Position numbers and translations under genes: made by a program. A stretch of DNA of 64,000 bases, taken from NCBI RefSeq assembly GCF_024713945.1, contig NC_134678.1, positions 1-64,000 on the forward strand, given 5' to 3'. This DNA comes from Dermatophagoides farinae. Its lineage: Eukaryota; Arthropoda; Arachnida; Sarcoptiformes; Pyroglyphidae. Shown here piece by piece: positions 46,512 to 61,153 of the stretch. The notes under the pieces were generated by a model. It was not told where the DNA came from. It saw only the letters and a list, made by a program, of their open reading frames with translations, and searched no databases. Numbering within the stretch: position 1 is the first letter of the stretch; every line of letters begins with the position of its first letter.

Positions 46512-46682
46512 ATGCTGCTGCCAATCAATCTTTTTGTTTTGTTTTGTTTTGTTTTGATAGCGACTAATTTGTTATCCGATCAATCGTGTTGGCGGTTATA
46601 TGGTGGTGGTGCTTTGGCTCGGCTCTACCCCATAATTATCATCAACAATCAATTGTTGTTTGTCGGTTGGTGTATCAAATAA
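46512..46682 (+). CDS. Possible short secreted peptide
   Basis: A 56-residue ORF begins with a textbook signal peptide (MLLPINLFVLFCFVLIATN, then LLSDQ) and continues into a short mature part containing CWRLYGGGALARLYP and ending in VGWCIK. The stop codon is followed at once by AATAAA, a polyadenylation signal. It could be a neuropeptide-like or antimicrobial precursor, or the first exon of one. It could equally be chance in AT-rich DNA, because no family is recognised and there is no dibasic cleavage site. Confidence 0.25.
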   Translation: MLLPINLFVLFCFVLIATNLLSDQSCWRLYGGGALARLYPIIIINNQLLFVGWCIK

Positions 46683-49600
46683 TAAACAACGATGGATTGA
46701 TAGATATCGCGCATCCTACACACTGGAAACACCAATAAAAACTGATCAATGTTTGACAGTGAAAAAAGCAAACAGCAGCCAGATCACCCATGAAAAAGAG
46801 TGATGGATTCTAAAATTAATACTTTCGTTCATTGATCAAACAAGATGGTTCTTTTAGAATTGGGAATTGATATGCACATCATTCTTTATATCATTCTGCA
46901 AGAGCACTCGATTTTCAACACATAAAAATCGTGAGAGATTGGAACCTTGACCTAATGTCAATGTGATGAGTCTAGTGAGAAAAAAATCGATTATCAAAGT
47001 AAAGTAACCAAAATTGATTTTCTTACAATCAGATCGGATTGTCATTTGGTGAATAAATTGAATTTCAAAATCACAAATGTCAGCTTCTGTTCTGTCATCA
47101 ACATTGAATATCAAATTGGAATAATAAAAATCTCCCATTCCGATTGTTCTAGTTTTTCACTTTTGGAGACAATAAAAACAGCTCTTAACCCATCAAAAGT
47201 TTGCTTGTTACGCTTTGGTGGACAACATTGGTGGTAATAAAAATTCGTAAGCACAAAAAACGATTTAAATCAAGCGAAACATTTTCACAACCATCAACAT
47301 GGATGGACGGATAAGTCAGCGCTTTGGAAAAGATTATTGCATTTTCCTCGATCAGAAGAAAATTGTTTAATCGATTCCATCCAAGAGAGATGGGAATCGA
47401 CAATCGAAAATGGTGATTTTATGACCATTTGCCAGCTATTATGGAATATTATCTCTCAAATACGAATGATCGAATCACGAAATCGAATAAATAACATCAA
47501 CATCAACACAAATTGGTGGCTGTATCTCTTTTTTAACGATTAATGACTATTTAATCGACAAGGCTTGCTGTATCCAATGCTACTGTACATCTCTACACAT
47601 CGTATGAATCGATGATTAGATTTAGATGATGATTTGATGGATGATAATGATGAATGAATGAATGAATGAATGAATGAATGATGATGATGATGATCAAATT
47701 AAATTATCGATGTCTTGTTTTATATATATCATGATAATCAATCAAAATAGTTACCCTAATTACGACGTGTATGTATGGCAAATTATTCAACCACAAAACG
47801 ATTATTGATTTTTATTGATTATATGATGAGCATGAGATTAAAACATTTCAAGATGGCAAAACATAAAATTTCAATGTCAAGGTCAAAAAATAGATGAATA
47901 AAACAAAATAGAATCACAATCATCAACAACCAGAAACACAGAGGAAATAAGAAAATTCAAACAAACATGGCAAACACACAGGAACATGAACACGATCTGG
48001 AAATGTAAGAAAAATCATTCTGATATATCAGGCAGACACTTTCGCTCTGGCTTTTTATACGAACCAACATTCTGGTCAAAACTGATTGTGTGTGTGTGTG
48101 TGTGTGTGCTCGATACTCTCTCGATACGCTAAAAGTAAGGTCAACCATTAAGTTTGTGCGAGTGTTCAGAATAACGGTTCCTGTTACCCTGTTACTTATT
48201 CCTTTAAGGAACTGGTAAAGAGAGAAAAACAATTCAGACAGACAGAGAGACAGAGAGAGAAACAGATAAAGCAAACAGGTATCAAAAAGAGATGGTAGCT
48301 AGCCCAAAATTGTCCATTGTTTTCTGTATATTGGGTGATATTCACCTATTCCGATCATCATCATAATAAAAAAAAGTAGGAGGTCATTCGGCGCCATTCT
48401 ATCTCTCTTAGTACTGCTAGATAGTGAACAATAAAAATGGTAATCATGACATATAACAATGATGATGATATACCATGATTCAAGTCAGTCAGTCAGTCAC
48501 TGAGTCACTGTATTTCTCTCTCTATCTGTCTTCTCTGCGAGTTATATTCCATTGTCTGTTACCGTTATCGTTTCTTTCAAGTCAGAGGGTAGCAAAATGG
48601 TGTCTCTCTTTTTCCTTGCTTTGGAATCAAAATACGTGGATTCGGTTCGTTTTTAGGTGTCATAAAAAATCTAATGACTGATGATGATATGAACGAATTT
48701 TGTTCGCCTCACTGTTTCGGGCACCGGTTTTCATCCATCGCATCCTTGAATCGAATCGAATGTCATGTGTAGTATGCATCCGTGTTTGTCCAAATCTATC
48801 CATCCATACCGAGCGGCCACAACCTTGGTGTGTTTTTCATTGTTTAAAATTTTTTTACATCCATCTTCACCATTAATCGTATTCGATGGATACGATTCAT
48901 CTGGAGCAATGTGCATATTGTGTATATATTGTGTTCATTCTTTTCCTTATTCATTCATTCCAACTATTCATTTTATACTGCTCTTGCTTGCTTCACATTT
49001 GAATGCACAGAAAACAAGTAAAAAATCTAAACACAAGATATCTTTGAACAAGCCAACGGAATGTGATTTGATGGGCTAGCAACATTGATGCGTAATACAC
49101 ACATAACATTCTTTGGCCATAATAAATAAAATACAGCGAGAAGGGGGTAATGAAAATGATGGTCCAATGCAAAAGTAGAGTGATTTTGCTTTGCCTGATT
49201 GGCTGACTATGATCATTATTATTTCATTCATTCATTCATTCAAACAAACAAACAAACAATCATCTAGCTAATGAACTAACCAACGATCGAACTGACCGAG
49301 ATTGCCATGCCAATGTCTATGGTTAGATCAGTATAATGATACTGTTAATGTTGTCCAATTTATGTCTCTCTTTTCCAACCTGAAAATTTCTAGAGCTAAA
49401 AGATTCTGATTCAAGAATTTTTCTGTTATCCGGATGTAAAATTCAAGTCCAGATTTATAATGAGTAAGCGAATAGAAAGACAAAAAACATGCTCATTCAT
49501 TAAGAACAAACAACTAAATCTTAGAGAAGCAGAAAACAAACACAAGACACAGAGACAAATTATCAAGTCAGTGACGGTGACACAATATGTACCACCACCG

Positions 49601-50916
49601 TTATAATCATCATCATAAGAATGACATGTCATCATTAAACATTTCATTTCATAATAATAATCATGGCCATTGTTTGAATAAAACAAGTTGACTTGAGACT
49701 ACTTGGACAATAATTATGTTGTTTTGGTTGGTCAGTTGGTCGGTTTCATAAACAATAAATAAATGAATGAATGGATGGATGGATGGATGAATGGATGGCA
49801 CCATTTTTTCACAATGACACACACACACACACATGAAAGGGGTTGACATTAACTCATAATCTTTGTATGTTTATCATGTTCAAGATATAATCATGAAATA
49901 ATGGGCAATCAGACATAAAGACGGTAAATAATCATTTCTTGATTCCTTGGACAATCATCGTCGTCTTTTAGGTCAACTCCAATACAGTCAAGAGTGGATA
50001 AACTACTTTTCATTTTTCAATGAATGGTTCATTGCTTGATTGTGATTGGTGAGAAGAAAAGAAACCAAAATAATTAATTAACAAGTGAACCAACAAGGTA
50101 GGCAGAAAGGCAGAAAGGCTAAATCCAATTTTCATTCTTCAACAATCGATTTGTCATTGAACGAAAATCTGGCATATTCTCCCAGCAGCAGCAACAATGA
50201 TAATGTTTAGCAATGCCAACATTGTAAATGAGAAAACTGGACTAATCGAATCCATTGAGAAAGATTTGTTTTGTCTGTCTGATGGTCAATGGTTGATCCA
50301 ATCCAAGGGAAGGGGTTTTTGAATAATGAATGATGTTTGCAGTTTTCGCTGCTGACCTTTGTTCTTTCGTACACTTGCGTGCTATTAAATCTCATCCATT
50401 CATCTACAAGGAGTGCCTTTCATTCATGTAGCCCAAATGATTTCGAGTTGGCTGGCCCGATTTTCACAATCTTTCTTATGTAATGCTTGTATTTATGTGT
50501 GTGTGTGTGTGTGTGTGTGTATGCGGGCAATCAGTCTTCAATTCAATCATGATAATAAAATTCAAAATCCAATAATAATAACATGCCAATGAATCAACAA
50601 CCAACCATTTAATGTTGTTGTTGTTTGGCGAATTAGAGCATTTTTTTTTTTGCTACAAAATTGTCTTATCTCATGTTGTTGATTTTATACGTTATTCAAT
50701 TTGATTATGATCAGCATGTTTTTGTTTTCAATTAACACCTATATCCATAAGCATTCATTCATTCTTCATCATCATCATCTTAATTGAGTAATATTTACAC
50801 AATTTGGTTCATTATTCAAACATTCATCATCATTCAGTTCAATCAAGGATTAAATGAATGGATGGTCTAAACATTTATTTATAGCAACCAACAAAAACAA
50901 CCATAATAGTCCAATA

Positions 50917-50917
<1 letters not shown>

Positions 50918-50954
<37 letters not shown>
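50918..50954 (+). repeat. (TC)n microsatellite
   Basis: About 18 uninterrupted TC dinucleotides, one of the longest pure repeats of the window, inside the gene desert. Confidence 0.9.
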
Positions 50955-50957
<3 letters not shown>

Positions 50958-53900
50958 TGGTCAACTAGGCCAATGTCAAAGTGACAATGAATGTAATGAA
51001 AAATTTTCTCATGCTGTCAAACCATGATGATTATCATGATAATGAATGAATGGTCAAAACAAATTGGAGCAAAAGATTATATCACAATCCAATCATATAA
51101 CGTTTGTTTGTTTGTTTGCCATCCATTCATTCATTTCCGATCAATCTCTCATAACTGTTGAGCACACTGGTGTTGCAGATAATGATCCCATTTTATCATT
51201 GACCATATCTCTATCTCTCTCTCTCTCCTTATCTATACACCCACACCCACCCACACACACATACATCACGTTCATTTTATCTTCCTAATGATGTTCCTCA
51301 TGTGCACACAAAACAGATCTGTTCACAAATTCACATCCACATGATCATCAACAACATCATTATCATCATGAAATGGCATCATTATAGATTAATTCAGCAT
51401 CATCATCATGATGAATAAAATCGTGTATGGATATGGATGACAAAAATGATGACAATCAAGCAATTTAATGAACACAAATGGTATCCATTCTGAAAAAAAT
51501 GATCTCATCATCATATCGGTATCAAGCTGAAAAGGGTATCAGCCACGACAACCACACACCAAACAAATAACAAAACAATAGCCTGATCCTATCTCAACAA
51601 TTTCTTGCAAAACCCACTAGAATGACTGTATAGTGCATGCACAATATAAAATGTCCGATTCAATTGTAAAAATTTGTTCAAATATGGAATGGCAAAAAAT
51701 TTTCAGTTCTGGTCGAATGACAATCACATATTTCAATGTTCTCTACTTTCGGCACTAGTTATCGAATGAACCAAAAAAAAACTGCAAAACTATTCATTAG
51801 GTAATTGTGTGAAATTGTCATGTTGAATTCTTCATTTTCTTCGCGAAAAATGGGTTTCAATAATTTGGAAAAAATTATTGAAAACATTTAACACAGATTT
51901 GACTCGTCTACCTCATAATGATCATCGTCATTGTAATGACAGACTTGACTTGAATTCTAGCCAACAAACAAAATTGGGTCACAATTCAAGGTTCAAGGGT
52001 GACAATTTTTTTCCTTGATTACAGATTGATTTCGGTTGATTGGTTAAACAAACAAACGAATGAATTTTATTGTCGATTTGCCAACAATGTTCATCCAATA
52101 AATAAATACGGTAATATGGACAGCGAATTCGATAGCTTTCAAAAAAAAGGATCAAATGTCAGAAGAACAATCAAAACAACAACGTATATCAATCGTATTG
52201 AGTGGATCATTATTATCATCATATACAACAACCACAACAACAAGAAAATATCATTGATAATCAAAGTAAATTATAATCATTGTTCCCGATTGAAACGGAA
52301 AAAAATCCAATTGATGCGCGCCAATTTCACAATGAATGAATGAAAAGTAACGGTTTCGATCAATAGTAATCTGGTGCTATGGGAAAATGTTGTTGTTGTT
52401 GTTGTTGTTTGATTTACTTCTTGCTCAAATGCATCGACAACGACAACGACAACGAAAACAAAACAAATTCCATGTCATGCCACTCATTATGATGAATGAT
52501 TGCAAAAAATAATTCAACAACAAGGAACAAAATAAAACCAGATGTACCCAAATTTAAGAAGCTTGAAATTGAATTGCCAAAAGCACACACATTTGAGTTG
52601 AGAAAATGACAACAGGCAAATGTGGCGGCATTGGGTGATGCCCATTCAAAAAAAGATGAAATCAATGAATCAATTGAATAGTTTCCATCAATGACACAAT
52701 AGATTCGATAATCTTTCCCAGCACAAATGGGTAACTTGATCATCAACATTCAATGATAAGTAATGTTCGGCTCAACAATAGATTGAATGGATGGAATCCA
52801 ATTATGATTCCCCATCACCCCGGTCATATAGTGATTGAACTCGATCAATGGCGGTCACTATTACAGCAAAGTGTGTGTGTGCGTGTGCACAATGCAATTG
52901 ACCATTCCATTTCCATTTTGATTATTATTATTGACAACATTGACCTACACACACTGAATAAGGATATTTCAAACAACCCAACAACAATCAAATGGTTCTT
53001 TAATTGACAATGATCATTATGATCAAGCATTATGAACAAGCCATTACAACAAATGGTAGAAGAAACCGGTCAATTTAAAATCTTTTCTTTGGTGGTCATT
53101 GGAAAAAATAGACATTACACTTCTGCCAAGTGATGCTTGTCATCGGTCGATCCATGTGTGCAAATCGTTATGATTTGTCCTAATATCATCCTCATATTCA
53201 TCAAATAAGAAAAAAAAATTTTCACTTTGGCAGATTTAGGGAGATGATGAAAAAATTTTGATTGAACTAGAGCATTCCGTCTGGCTCATCATAATATTCC
53301 GGTCTATTAACTTTAACATGTTCGATTGATACATCATCCATCGATCGATCGAGCAAACGACAATAATAACCAAGATTAGATGATGATGATCATGATGATG
53401 ATGATGATGGAAGATTTTTTCATTTTTCTGACCATATTACATTATATTACATTATCATTACATTATCATTGTCGATCAATCGATCGATGGATTTAGATAT
53501 CGGACAAATTGCCGGTGCCAAAATATCAACCAGAACATAATCAAGCGATTAGATGAGATTATTATAGCCATCAATCAATCAAGATTTTTCGATATGATTT
53601 ATGATCACTTTTTTCAATCAATTCAATTGCAAACAACTTTTAATGACAACTAAATTATCCACTGTTGCGACATATCAAATAATGATAGTTTTACCCGAAT
53701 CAATCGAATCAATAATCTTTCGACCAGGTACAATTTCAATCATTTAGTCAGCTCATTCGATACAATGTATGTAAATAGGCCGGTCACATACAATGGATGT
53801 CCATTTTTCAAATGATAAAAATGTGAATCAAAATTCAGAATCGAGGCCATATCACAATACACAATACAATCTAGAATGAATGATCTAAGATCATTCGCTG

Positions 53901-56900
53901 ATGATTAACAAATTATGCAATCTACAAAAAATAAAATCCAAATATTCGGAGCAAAACAATCGATGCAAAGATGCCCGTCGTTTGCCATCCAAAAAAATGT
54001 ATTGTTGGTGTGTGTGTGTGTGAAGGGAATCTCATTTCCTTCCTTTCATTCTTGTATCAACACAAGGAAATGCGAGAAAAAAGATTTTTATTTTTTGATC
54101 AAAACAAATCAAGATCGTGATGGAAGATCGCGCACACCACAACTCTACTGACAAAATGTGACAATTGTAATCATCATGGCATTTCTTTCTCTCCCTCAAT
54201 CTCTGTTTATAGTTACCGAGAAGCGAAAAAAAAACAAAACACAGAACGAACAATTTTCGAATAGCTAATATCAAAATGATGATAGTAGAATGTGTGGCAG
54301 CAAGACAATAGCCACGAACGCTGATGATGATCAACAATAATAATAATAAGGTGGAAAAGAGATTCGATTCGGATTGACATCTCTCATCAAAGTACCTCTC
54401 TGTTACTCAATATCATCAACATCATCAGCGAGAATGACAATGAAAGAGGGTTAATTAGACAATCTTCAAAGCTGCGTGTGTGTGTGTGTTTGTGTATGTG
54501 TGTGTGTGGGATGACGAGCAACAGTAATATTTAAATATAGCTCTTATACTACAAATTCAGCAATGTTCCTGGTACGATATAACAACAGAAAAGGTGTTAT
54601 CAATTTGGTTGTCACATCCACCACAACAACGAATGAATGTTGAATAATCATTATTCTGCCAATGACAGCTATTATCTACCTATAACACTATATCCGGTAC
54701 TTGATCGAAAATTTCATGTCAAACGTGAGTGTGTGTGTGATGAAACAACGCCATAAACAGTGTTCATGTCAATCATTCCATAACATGAGTATTGGCCATC
54801 ATTATCATTATCGTTACCGGTATCTAATGACATATTCTTTTCCATCACCGGTAGTTTATATTCTGTGTTGGTTGAATAATAAATTCAACTCGTTTCCATC
54901 AAAAAAAAACAGTTAAAAAATTGTCATCATCAAATCAAATCGTGTCTTATGGATTACTGAAATCAACAACAACACAACGGGAAATGAATAAATGGATAAT
55001 ACCGACCTAACGATCAAGATAATCGCATTTTCGATTTGTTTCGTACCAAGTCAAAGAAAAAGAAGCAAACAAAATATGACAAAAAATCATGCATATGTCA
55101 TACACCTTACTTTCATAGATAATGACTTGAGACTCATGTTAACGATGTGAAATGTCCAATATGAATGAATGATGAATATGAATATCATCACTCTGTTCAT
55201 GCATATCTAACAAAATTGTGCGGGGCATTCGGTTGGTCATTCGAATTATAATAATAAAAAAAACTTCAGATTTCTTTCAGTTGCAGCAAACAAGCAGAAA
55301 AAATGAGAGCAAAACAATGGCTATAATTTCGATAATTTATCGTCTTTCTATCCATCCGTATGTCCATGTTCATCATATCACCATCAAATTAATCCTGTCC
55401 ATAGGCAAACTTATTCCCCATTCACAAGGATTACACTTTGTTGTGTGATTTTATAACCCAGTCACCTAATGAAAAGAGAATGAAATCCATTCGAGATCAT
55501 TCCTTCCTTTGTTTTTTATTATCGTAACTCTTCTACGACCGACCGAATAACCGAATGTCATGAGAATTCTGAGCTTATCGATTCGTTGGGGTAATGGGCA
55601 AAAAAAACATTCATTCATTGGTATTAACTTGTCATATCATAACTATTATTACAACCATCAAAAAAGTATCAAACTTTTTTTCGCTCGTCGATTCACTTTT
55701 TGCCAATCAGAAAATACAGAAAATAAAACAAAACCTCAGATCCTTAGATCAACATTTTTTTCGGACAAAAATTTAGCCAATTTTAGTGCTGTTCATCCAT
55801 TCATTTAATCTCATTGTTTCGAGGTTCATTTGACCACAAACTTATTACTGGCACATAAATAATATGACCAGGTGAAAAGAAATCACGGGTGTAACTTTGA
55901 ATTTATCTGCTAAAATGTACATATTTTTACATTCCATCACGATCATGTATGAAATGTGATGACTTGGGATCAAATCCGATATATATTGCCAATGCAATGA
56001 TCAACAATTTTTGAAACGAAAATTTAAAAATTTGAAAAAATCCACATTTGCTAATATTTTCACTAGCTACTTGTTGCAAACAGACACACACACACTGCTA
56101 CTACTGCTGAAAATTGACTTTTTAGTGGGAAAAATTCAAAAATTGACTGACCAGAAAATGGTTTTAACAAAAATTTAACACTTTGAAAACGATGCTTTCA
56201 TTTTGCTATATGGGGTTATAAATAACAAGGTAATAGACAAATTGATTGACCAATGATGAATCTTTTGCCATTTTGTTCAATGCTATGATAATGATATTCA
56301 TTACAACAAGAAATGATGATGGTGGTTTATAATCATAATTATATGTGGTGAGAAAATTTATCATCAACAACAACAACAATTCTAATTGAATTGCAGTTCA
56401 TTTCATTTCATTTCATTTTTTGCAGATGAAAAATGTGTGAATTTTCAACAATCATGAGGATGATGGTCGATCAGAAATTGGTTGAACGAATTTTTTTCGT
56501 TCATCACTCATCATTATCCATGGACTATTCAATTCGATTGAATGAGAGAATCTAAACCCTAACTATATAATGAGAACCGAGCAAAGAAAAAAATAACGAT
56601 CATCATCATCATCATCATCGTGATGGACTGTGCATTTTTTCATTTCGTTTCGTTTCGTTTTGTTTTGTTTTGTTTTTCACATTCTCATCTCATACTTGTT
56701 GTTCATGGTTATTCCATACACACACGCAATCTCATCCATTCACATCTCTGTGTTCATTGATGAAACAAAACTAAACTGGAGATAGATGGAAAAATGAGGC
56801 TAATTTGTAAACAGATTCATTCATGAAAAGCTGGACATAATTTAAGGTCAGTGGTGTTCACTCACCAATATGAGTTATGGATGCAAATATGGATTCAAAC

Positions 56901-59900
56901 GAAACCATCCTACATTCTTTCAATGTTCATCGTATGGAGATTACAAGTGATCTGTCGCTAAAATAATTAATACACTCAATTAGCAAGTCAGCCACAAACC
57001 AATTACCGTTCATCATCATCTTGATGATAATAATGTTGATGGCCGGTGAATAACACGCCCTTATAACCACAGATGACACATCCTAATGACCGAATTACTT
57101 AACATTTGATGATGAATCAAATTAAATTCAATTGAATAAAGTTTTTAATGAAAAAAAGTAAAGCAAAATTTCCGGTATTATAATCGACAACAAAAATGGA
57201 TATTAAGCCGGTATCTTTCTATCCATATCACGAAAATGTCATCACGCATATCTCCTAATAGTACGATTGTATTATGTTGTTGTTTGCTTGAATTTTTTAC
57301 ATTTGAAAATCTAACCTGTGTGTTTATTGTCTTATTGTTATGTGCTGAACTTGTCTATTTGAATCGTAATTCAAGTGAATGAATGTATAATAAACAACAA
57401 CGACAACAACTTGTTCGGCATGGAATTTTGAATCATTTGACTGTATTTGCACAACAATCTTGCCATAATCATTGTTGGTTTTTCACATTACTATATATCC
57501 ATTGCGCAAACAAATTGATTGGTTCAAGTGTTCATAATGTTTACAAATGTAACCAAATTATTATAATTCTCATTGAGAAATTCACATAAAACACAAGTGG
57601 CTCAAAATCAAAATCAATCACAAATCATTGTTCGCTTATTGAATTTCAATCAACATCAGGAACCTTACTCTCAAACTTTTCATTCGAAATTCTCTCATCA
57701 TCATCATCATCGACCGAGTGGAGTTTGTGTCCAAATTAGTTTAGAGAAATGAATTGAAGCATTGACGGAATCTTCGATTGTTCAATCAAGTTTTGTGGAT
57801 TTATTATTTAGCTCAATCAAATTCATTCTCCAAATGATACCATCCAGTACTGGCTCACTACATCACAAGTTTTGCATGGTACAACTAATTTTCTTTTGAG
57901 AAAAAATTTTGATATGTGCTGCCTCATTTCTTTTATTGAAGCAAAAAGGAATTTGAAAATTCTCACAGGCAAACTATGTTTGGATCGAAAAGCAAAAGAA
58001 GAGGGTTATTACCCACATTATTATTTCGTCCACCAATGTGTTTGGTAAAGAAAAACAAAAATAGCTCACAAATATCAACAAAAACAACAAAAACAACAAA
58101 ATATGCAATATGCACAGTCAGTTTATGGTAATTTCTCGAGATGAGAACAAGATTATAGCCTTGCACATTTCATCATCTGTTTAAATATCAATCTGGTGGC
58201 TTGTTTTAGTTTGTCTTTTTTCCGATTCAGTCAATTCATTTCGATCAATTTTGTTTTGTGCAAAAAACAAAAACAAAAAAAAAATTTGATTCGATTCTAT
58301 GCACCATTGAGTGTTGAATGTGCAAGTTTAAATTTTCTTTTTTCACCGGCCAACAACAACAACAACAATGATGATGACAGAATGAAAATTACAATTACCT
58401 TCATGTCAATAGACAATGGATTGACTGACTGACTGACTGACTGATCAGATAGATGATGATAGGCAAGTTGAGATCAAATAACCCAATAGGATCGAATAAC
58501 AAAATAACAAAATCAACAGCAAATTATCTCATGTGTGCCAAATGTGTGCCAATCGTATATCCAACAGGTTAGAGCTAATTCGATAGCGAATAAAACAACA
58601 ACAGAAAATTGATCAATTTATTAATTGTCAAATTCATAGATTCATTCTTGTTCAACATATCGATTTATTCGCATCATCATCATCATTATAATAATCATCA
58701 ATTCAAAGGAAACATAGACCCCATCTGGTCAATGAAGAAGAAATGGATGAATGACAATGGTGACAACCATTTCGAATCACCATTGGTCATGCTATTTGGC
58801 CATTCATTCTATCTCATCACAATCACAATCACAATCATCATCATTAACAAGAAATGAAATTCATCTTCAAAAGAGGTTGAGGGGGTTAATCTGTGTTTTA
58901 AAACAAGGATAGCCTCATGATTAATGACCTCATTACTGGTCAACAACAGTAGTAGTATGAGCACATTCATGAATTCGAGATGATATTTAATCCTCTCCTA
59001 ATATCCAAAGCATATAGAATTCGTTTATGATCATCATTTAATTAATACAACGACAACATTAATATGACTGAGTGTGAATGTGTCTGATAAAACAAAATTA
59101 TTATTGATCATAATGAGCCAACCATTGCTTTTTGTCAATATACAAAATCGTTGAAAATTGAATTTGGCATCACAGAAGAAAGCAGACACACACACACACA
59201 CACACATAGACATAGAGACACGAGAATGGCTTAGGTTACACTTACTTGGATAAATTTATTCCTTTTCCTAGCTTGATTAGATTTGCTCATTTTCATCGTG
59301 ATCATGATACATTGTGTATAGATGATGATGATGATGATTATGATTATGGTGGTGGTTGTTGTTGTGCTCAATGTAAACATATAGATCATTTATTAGAAAC
59401 GATTGTTTATACATTATGGCAATGTTCAATTTCATTTTACTACCGGTGGTCGACCACACTTGCATGTCGTGTGTGTTTGTCTTTGTATACGGTTGAGCGA
59501 CCATGAAATTTGGTCATCAAAATTCTACCCTTCTTCGTTTTCGTCTTTCCATTATTATTATGAACGATACAGCAAATCACCGTCAACAATGGTGAAGATG
59601 TGGTAAGAAAAAAAAATGCTTCTTTCAATATCAAAATGTCAATGGTTTATGAGCAAATTTATTTTCTGGTCGCGACCCATCACTAATTGGTCATCATCAT
59701 CTGATCTTTGTTGTTTGTGAAAATAGCTGGAATAATAAAAAAAACATCAGTGGGGAAAGCATGTGATAAGATAATATGTGACCAGCGAAAAATGTTCTTT
59801 GCTGCTTACTGAATACTTACAATAAAATAAAACGTTTTTTCTTCTTCTTCTGGGGAGCAGGGATAATCATCATGATCATCATCATAATGATTAAATTGCA

Positions 59901-60246
59901 ATTAATCGTTCTTGATAAATGCAAACAATTATAATGATAATGACGATGATGATGATGTTTTATGTTTTATTTGAAAAAGGACAAACAAATTAAACACTTT
60001 TTTCACATTTTCACATTTTCACAAAAATTTGATTCACAAACACTGAGTAATGATCAAATGAACAAAATAATTACTATTTCAACAAATCGAATGTACAATA
60101 GAGAATAGTCATCATTATACAACGTAACGTATCGTATGAACAGTCATGATGTTTGGATACATGGATCACATGTGATAATCGTCTGTTTTTATAAATTAAA
60201 AGTGATCAGAATCTTGTGTTTGTATGTATGGAATTTGAAAATCAAA

Positions 60247-60921
60247 ATGCCCGACAACAATACTGAACAATCGTCGATGAATGTTCATCCGTTGGTTGGA
60301 TACATGCAACGAATAGCGGATAGATTTCGATTCGAATCCATCGAACAGGTTCAAGTGCCAATCGATCCAAATGAAACTGGATGGCAACGAATAAAGAAAA
60401 GTTGGCAATCATTCAATCGTGGTGAGAGTAATGTTGAATTTCAAATCATCACCAATGCAATCAGTATGGGTGCATTCAGCGGTTTCGTTTTGGGTGCCAT
60501 CACACAAAATCGACAAGTTTTCCAGTCATTTGTTCAGAAACATAATGCAAACGTTTTTCGTGGTAAACATCAAGCAAATCGTCAATTAACCGATACAATA
60601 TACATTGAATTATTTACCCGAAGTACGAAACATGCCATTCGATATGGATTGTTTGCCGGAACATTTGTTGGCTCATTAGTAATGGCCGCCACTTATCGGA
60701 ATGATTTATATTATCCAGATTGTGCCATGGCCGGTGCTATGACTGGTGTGATTTGGAAAGCACATCTTGGACTACGTGCAACAATTGTCAATGCAACACT
60801 TGGCTGTATTTTTGGCCTTTCGTTTGCCGCTATCATGAGATTAAGTATGAAACTTTCGGGCACATCCATCCGTCAGATGCGCTATGTCCAAGAAATTGGT
60901 GATGATTTTCGTTCAAGTTAA
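60247..60921 (+). CDS. TIMMDC1: Complex I assembly factor TIMMDC1
   Basis: Inner-mitochondrial-membrane protein of the Tim17/22/23 fold group that helps build the membrane arm of respiratory complex I. Intronless ORF of 224 residues from ATG 60247. The family core is visible from about residue 75: FQIITNAISMGAFSGFVLG, a helix with the QxxFxxxF pattern, TRSTKHAIRYGLFAGTFVGS, then CAMAGAMTGVIWKAHLGLRA and TLGCIFGLSFAAIMRLSMKL, together four Gly/Ala-rich membrane segments. An upstream in-frame ATG at 60136 would add 37 residues of unusual hydrophobic/basic composition that I judge to be leader. A polyadenylation signal (AATAAATAAA) follows 20 nt after the stop. Confidence 0.85.
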   Translation: MPDNNTEQSSMNVHPLVGYMQRIADRFRFESIEQVQVPIDPNETGWQRIKKSWQSFNRGESNVEFQIITNAISMGAFSGFVLGAITQNRQVFQSFVQKHNANVFRGKHQANRQLTDTIYIELFTRSTKHAIRYGLFAGTFVGSLVMAATYRNDLYYPDCAMAGAMTGVIWKAHLGLRATIVNATLGCIFGLSFAAIMRLSMKLSGTSIRQMRYVQEIGDDFRSS

Positions 60922-61121
60922 TTACAATCAATTAGTGTAAATAAATAAAAAGAGGTTATTATTTCATATTTCATATACCACTCTCATGAGGCTTGGCCAC
61001 AATACAGATCATTCATCAATTACCTGATCAAATATCAATGGCCCAACCCCAATCATCTGAATTGTTTGTCTGTTTTTATAACGATACAATATACAATTGC
61101 ACAATATACAGTCCAATATCC

Positions 61122-61153
<32 letters not shown>

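Larger units (their letters stand above)
45783..60246. other. Gene desert of about 14.5 kb
   Basis: No conserved coding region is recognised on either strand in this interval, while the rest of the window averages roughly one gene per 2-3 kb. It is AT-rich and packed with microsatellites: A23 at 46048-46070, (GAAT)n near 47650-47680, (TG)n near 48087-48108 and 50496-50520, (TC)n at 50918-50954, (CA)n near 59188-59206 and many (ATC)n. The flanking genes are divergent (PAN-ZP to the left, TIMMDC1 to the right), so both promoters lie at its edges. A long intron, non-coding RNAs or distal regulatory DNA are possible. One short signal-peptide ORF at 46512-46682 is listed separately. Confidence 0.6.

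Noticed and set aside
46512-46682. Insulin B-chain-like pattern in the short secreted ORF
   Set aside because: The spacing of RLYGGGALARLY vaguely recalls an insulin B chain, but both required cysteines are missing and no A chain follows.
51999-52343. 114-residue plus-strand ORF in the desert
   Set aside because: Low-complexity Asn/Ile/Lys composition, no domain, no supporting splice context; likely chance in AT-rich DNA.
60136-60246. 37-residue N-terminal extension of TIMMDC1
   Set aside because: In frame and ATG-initiated, but composition is unlike the family; treated as leader, though it cannot be excluded.
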